Positions 4,746-7,461 of a stretch of 7,461 nt of DNA are shown one piece after another. Below the pieces are notes generated by a model. That model searched no databases, was not told the origin of the DNA, and worked only from the letters and a program-made list of their open reading frames with translations. The position numbers and the translations under genes were made by a program. The DNA comes from UMGS363 sp964402055. Lineage in GTDB: Bacteria; Bacillota; Clostridia; Oscillospirales; Ruminococcaceae. Positions within the stretch are counted from its first letter, which is position 1, and each line of letters starts with the position of its first letter. The stretch covers positions 1 through 7,461 of the forward strand of contig CAYOAV010000076.1 of the NCBI GenBank assembly GCA_964402055.1, given 5' to 3'.

Positions 4746-4775
4746 TTTGCTTCGTTAAATGACGGGGCAAGCGCC

Positions 4776-4803
4776 TTATTGAATAGAGTTGCGACAGTAT
4801 AAA
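4776..4803 (+). promoter_or_regulatory. Weak candidate promoter for the cargo gene
   Basis: TTATTG (4776-4781), a 16-base spacer and TATAAA (4798-4803) are the best promoter-like match in the 157-base gap before the cargo gene. The -35 is poor. No small gene is seen in the gap. Confidence 0.25.
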
Positions 4804-4877
4804 ATTGTCTATTTAGTTGTCGTTTAAAAAGTGGATTTATACGAAAATCGAATTTACGGAATTTATGAGGTAATTGA

Positions 4878-5960
4878 ATGGGACTTTTCGATAGCATTAA
4901 AGCAATATTTTCAATAAAAGAAAATAAGCATAGTTATTCTTCAGATGTTCATATTCATGAAGTAGATGTCACATCACCGTTTTCTATTGCAGGCTTTGCT
5001 GTCAAGCCGCAAGATGAAGCGGTTTTAAAAAAGCTTATTGATAAATACACCACATCAGATACAGAACAAGTATTTTACGAATCATATGGCCATCTGTCTT
5101 CAAATTGCACAAGAGGGTATAGTAATTCAGAGGTCCGTGTTAAGGCTGAATATATAATAATGCACATTCTTTATGATGTATCAAGTAATAGGCAATGGGT
5201 GAGAGATTCCACTAAAATAGAATCTTTCTTTTCAAATTACGATCAACTTTTACTGAATTTACAATCACTAATAGAATTTGAACCGTATTTTCCATTTGAA
5301 AAACCATTGCCGCATGAGCTTTTATCTGAATATATAGCTAATAAAGATAAATTGACCAGAAGCTTTATTGAACGCTGGTTTGAAAGTATTCTTAATGGAG
5401 CAGCTTCCTTAAAAACAGTTGATGGTAAAAAGAAAAGACTTAATAAAGAATTTGATAGTTTTACCCCTTTTTTTAATGCAATTTCAGATCAGAACGCTTT
5501 GCTGATTGATGAAAAAAGGCAGTTAATATCAGAAATAAATTTAGAATCAATTGAGAAGAAGGAAAAGTCTGTTCCAGATTTCGATAATGAAAAGGAACGT
5601 GAGTTATTAAATGTTGCCAAAAGTGCCAAAGATAATATGGATTTGCATTTTTGCTATATAGGCTTGCAAGATTTTTATTATAAATATCGCAAAGATGAAA
5701 AATATCTGAATTTGTGTATTGATTACTGTTTAAAAGATTTGGAGATAGTAAAGACATTTGAAAATTTTATAGGCACTATACCTGCATTCAAACGTATGGC
5801 GATAATAGAAGAAAATAAAAAGAATTATGATAAAGCAATTGATTATTGTAATATGGCAATTGAGCATTATAAGAAACAGAATGCACTGAATCAGCAACTT
5901 GAATTTATAGATAGAAAAAACAAACTTGTGGATAAAAAAGCAAAATATTTAAGCAAATAA
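4878..5960 (+). CDS. Cargo protein with TPR-like C-terminus, 360 aa, function unknown
   Basis: The N-terminal 200 residues are not recognised; they begin MGLFDSIKAIFSIKENK, lack a signal peptide and look mostly helical from about residue 45. Residues about 230-335 resemble a helical-repeat region seen in many uncharacterised Firmicute proteins: a helix with LQDFYYKYRKDEKYLNLCIDY, then IPAFKRMAIIEENKKNYDKA and IDYCNMAIEHYKK, the last two forming a TPR-like hairpin (about 304-335). A protein-protein interaction role is likely. Start: ATG at 4878 with GAGG seven bases upstream. It lies between the immunity genes and the integrase, a common place for accessory (moron) genes that affect the host or competing phages. 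That function is inference. It is AT-rich (20 of 60 GC at 5281-5340) compared with the recombinase that follows (29 of 60 at 6241-6300). Confidence 0.7.
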   Translation: MGLFDSIKAIFSIKENKHSYSSDVHIHEVDVTSPFSIAGFAVKPQDEAVLKKLIDKYTTSDTEQVFYESYGHLSSNCTRGYSNSEVRVKAEYIIMHILYDVSSNRQWVRDSTKIESFFSNYDQLLLNLQSLIEFEPYFPFEKPLPHELLSEYIANKDKLTRSFIERWFESILNGAASLKTVDGKKKRLNKEFDSFTPFFNAISDQNALLIDEKRQLISEINLESIEKKEKSVPDFDNEKERELLNVAKSAKDNMDLHFCYIGLQDFYYKYRKDEKYLNLCIDYCLKDLEIVKTFENFIGTIPAFKRMAIIEENKKNYDKAIDYCNMAIEHYKKQNALNQQLEFIDRKNKLVDKKAKYLSK

Positions 5961-6021
5961 AAAAGTTTGGTGTAATGTTCCTTCTTATGAGAAGTGAATT
6001 GAAATAAGGAGTGATACAAAA

Positions 6022-7461
6022 TTGAAAACCGCCGTAATATATGCCCGATACTCTTCGGACAAGCAAACAGAGCAGTCTATTGAGGGGCAGCTTTATGACT
6101 GCTATAATTACGCAAAACAACACGGAATAACGGTTGTACATGAGTATATCGACCGTGCTATGACAGGCAAAAATGATGACCGCCCTTCGTTTCAACAAAT
6201 GCTTACTGACAGCTCACAGCGTAAATGGGAGTATGTTCTTGTGTGGAAGCTGGATCGTTTCGCACGAAATACTATCGACAGTGCGGTAAACAGGCAGATT
6301 TTATTAAAGAATGGCGTTAAGATACTGTCTGTAATGGAAAGCTTCGGGGAAGATGCGTCGGGGCAGATGATGACGCACATCATTGAAGCGATAAACGAAT
6401 ATTACAGTGCGGATCTGCGAGAAAAAACTATCCGAGGAATGCGGCAATCTGCGTTAAAAGCACAGTCTACGGGGCATATTCCACTTGGTTACAAGACTGT
6501 TGATAAAAAGCTTGTCATTGATGAAGATACAAGGATAATTCCCGAAACTGTATTCCGAATGTATGCAGCAGGGGAGAGGCTTACCGATATTGCGGATTAT
6601 CTTAATTCACACGGATATAGGACAGCCAAAGGAAAGAAATTTACAGTTAACAGCTTTTATAATATGCTTAGTAACGAAAAGTACATAGGTGTATATCAGT
6701 ATAACGATATACGAATAGAGGGAGGAGTTCCGCAGATGATACCAAATGATGTTTTTGAAGCTGTCAGAAAAAAGCTCCGGGAAAACAGAAAAAGAGCCGC
6801 AAAGAATGCGGCAAAAGCAGATTATTATTTGTCAGGTAAGCTTTTCTGCGGATATTGTGGTGAACCGATGAGCGGTTTGTCAGGAACAAGTGGATCGGGG
6901 AGCAAGCATTATTATTACCGCTGTAACGGCGTACAGAAGAAGTCAGGCTGTAAAAAGCATAACGAAAACAAAGAACGTATTGAAGATGAGGTGTGCAGAG
7001 CCGCTTGGGGATTTTTTCATAGTATGGACAGAAAACAGCTTGCGGAACTTATTCACGAAAAATATCTTAAAGAAGCGGCAACGGAATCCTCGACCGAAGT
7101 GCTTGAAAAACAGCTTGCAGATGTTACCAGGCAAGCGGAAAATGTTGTAAACGCAATAGCGAATACAGGCGGAAATCAGATATTGTTTGATAAGGTTAAG
7201 GCACTGCAGGAGCAGAAGGATCAGATCGAATCACAGCTCCGCATTGCGTCAGCAGTAAAAGGAAATGTACCCTCGGTTGAGCAGATTGAAAAGCTTATAG
7301 ATGATGTGCTTGAAATGGATATAAATTCGCTTGAGGGTAAAAAAGCAATAGCAGATATAATGGTTTCAAGAGTTTATCTTTATGATGATAAGCTTACGGT
7401 TGTTTTTAAGGATCCTGACGGAAAATCGCAGGATATATCATTGTCAGAAATTGAAAATCCC
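6022..7461 (+). CDS. Large serine recombinase / phage integrase (3' end outside window)
   Basis: The frame is open for 480 codons to the window edge. The resolvase-type catalytic domain covers about residues 3-145: YARYSSDKQ with the likely nucleophile Ser11, IDRAMTGKNDDRP, and VWKLDRFARN with the conserved Arg79 and Arg82. A recombinase domain follows (about 150-255, GHIPLGYK to EKYIGVYQYN). Next comes a zinc ribbon with Cys276, Cys279, Cys301 and Cys310, and a coiled-coil stretch (about 335-430) as in directional phage integrases. It inserts and, with a directionality factor, excises the element at att sites. Start: TTG at 6022 is the only usable one, since an in-frame TGA stands at 5995-5997. 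AAGGAG (6006-6011) lies ten bases upstream. The length is close to the family norm of about 500, so only a short tail is missing. Confidence 0.93.
   Translation, partial: MKTAVIYARYSSDKQTEQSIEGQLYDCYNYAKQHGITVVHEYIDRAMTGKNDDRPSFQQMLTDSSQRKWEYVLVWKLDRFARNTIDSAVNRQILLKNGVKILSVMESFGEDASGQMMTHIIEAINEYYSADLREKTIRGMRQSALKAQSTGHIPLGYKTVDKKLVIDEDTRIIPETVFRMYAAGERLTDIADYLNSHGYRTAKGKKFTVNSFYNMLSNEKYIGVYQYNDIRIEGGVPQMIPNDVFEAVRKKLRENRKRAAKNAAKADYYLSGKLFCGYCGEPMSGLSGTSGSGSKHYYYRCNGVQKKSGCKKHNENKERIEDEVCRAAWGFFHSMDRKQLAELIHEKYLKEAATESSTEVLEKQLADVTRQAENVVNAIANTGGNQILFDKVKALQEQKDQIESQLRIASAVKGNVPSVEQIEKLIDDVLEMDINSLEGKKAIADIMVSRVYLYDDKLTVVFKDPDGKSQDISLSEIENP

Noticed and set aside
4688..4760. Integron attC-like geometry (CTCTAAC ... 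GTTAAAT with internal hairpin)
   Set aside because: The outer boxes pair over only about five bases, the first box breaks the consensus, no integron integrase is near, and the internal hairpin is explained as a terminator-like element.
5981..5994. Short hairpin CTTCT-TATG-AGAAG before the integrase gene, considered as terminator or att core
   Set aside because: The stem is only five bases with no T tract, and an att core cannot be identified without the second copy.

Overview
The window looks like the immunity and integration region of a temperate siphophage (prophage) in a low-to-medium GC Firmicute, most likely a gut-type Clostridia. The basis is strong AGGAGG-type ribosome binding sites, frequent TTG starts, a large serine recombinase, an XRE repressor paired with an ImmA/IrrE metallopeptidase, and early phage genes of the Gp157 and DUF3102 types. 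No rRNA, tRNA, CRISPR array or insertion sequence is visible. The host genus cannot be fixed from the sequence.

Layout. From 3443 down to 9 a tightly packed leftward operon carries eight genes: a 75-aa helix-turn-helix-like protein; a 95-aa Cys-rich protein; a 57-aa protein; a 60-aa protein with one membrane segment; a 59-aa Cys-rich protein (2120-2299) that is easy to miss; a 140-aa unknown; a DUF3102-like coiled-coil protein; and a Gp157-like protein. A Shine-Dalgarno sequence at the left edge shows that the operon continues outside the window. From 3650 rightward come the repressor, the ImmA-like protease, a 360-aa cargo protein with a TPR-like C-terminus, and a serine recombinase that runs off the right edge.

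The switch. Between 3443 and 3650 lie two perfect TTGACA-N17-TATAAT promoters that face each other: rightward at 3476-3504 and leftward at 3553-3581. Each has a 16-bp dyad of the form TTAC-N8-GTAA filling its spacer. Two more dyads (3527-3542 and 3600-3615) and an 18-bp perfect palindrome next to the repressor ribosome binding site complete the region. The likely logic is that the XRE protein represses the leftward early operon and its own promoter, and that the metallopeptidase inactivates the repressor on induction. This is inferred from the ImmR/ImmA paradigm.

Other non-coding structure. A third perfect TTGACA-N17-TATAAT promoter (2083-2111, + strand) points against the early operon. About 16 bases after its expected start there is a GC-rich hairpin with seven T residues, predicting an antisense RNA of about 54 nt that overlaps the end of the 59-aa Cys-rich gene. 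Upstream of the 95-aa gene is a diverged 67-bp direct duplication (2953-3019 and 3084-3150), each copy holding a leftward promoter-like TTGACA/T element.
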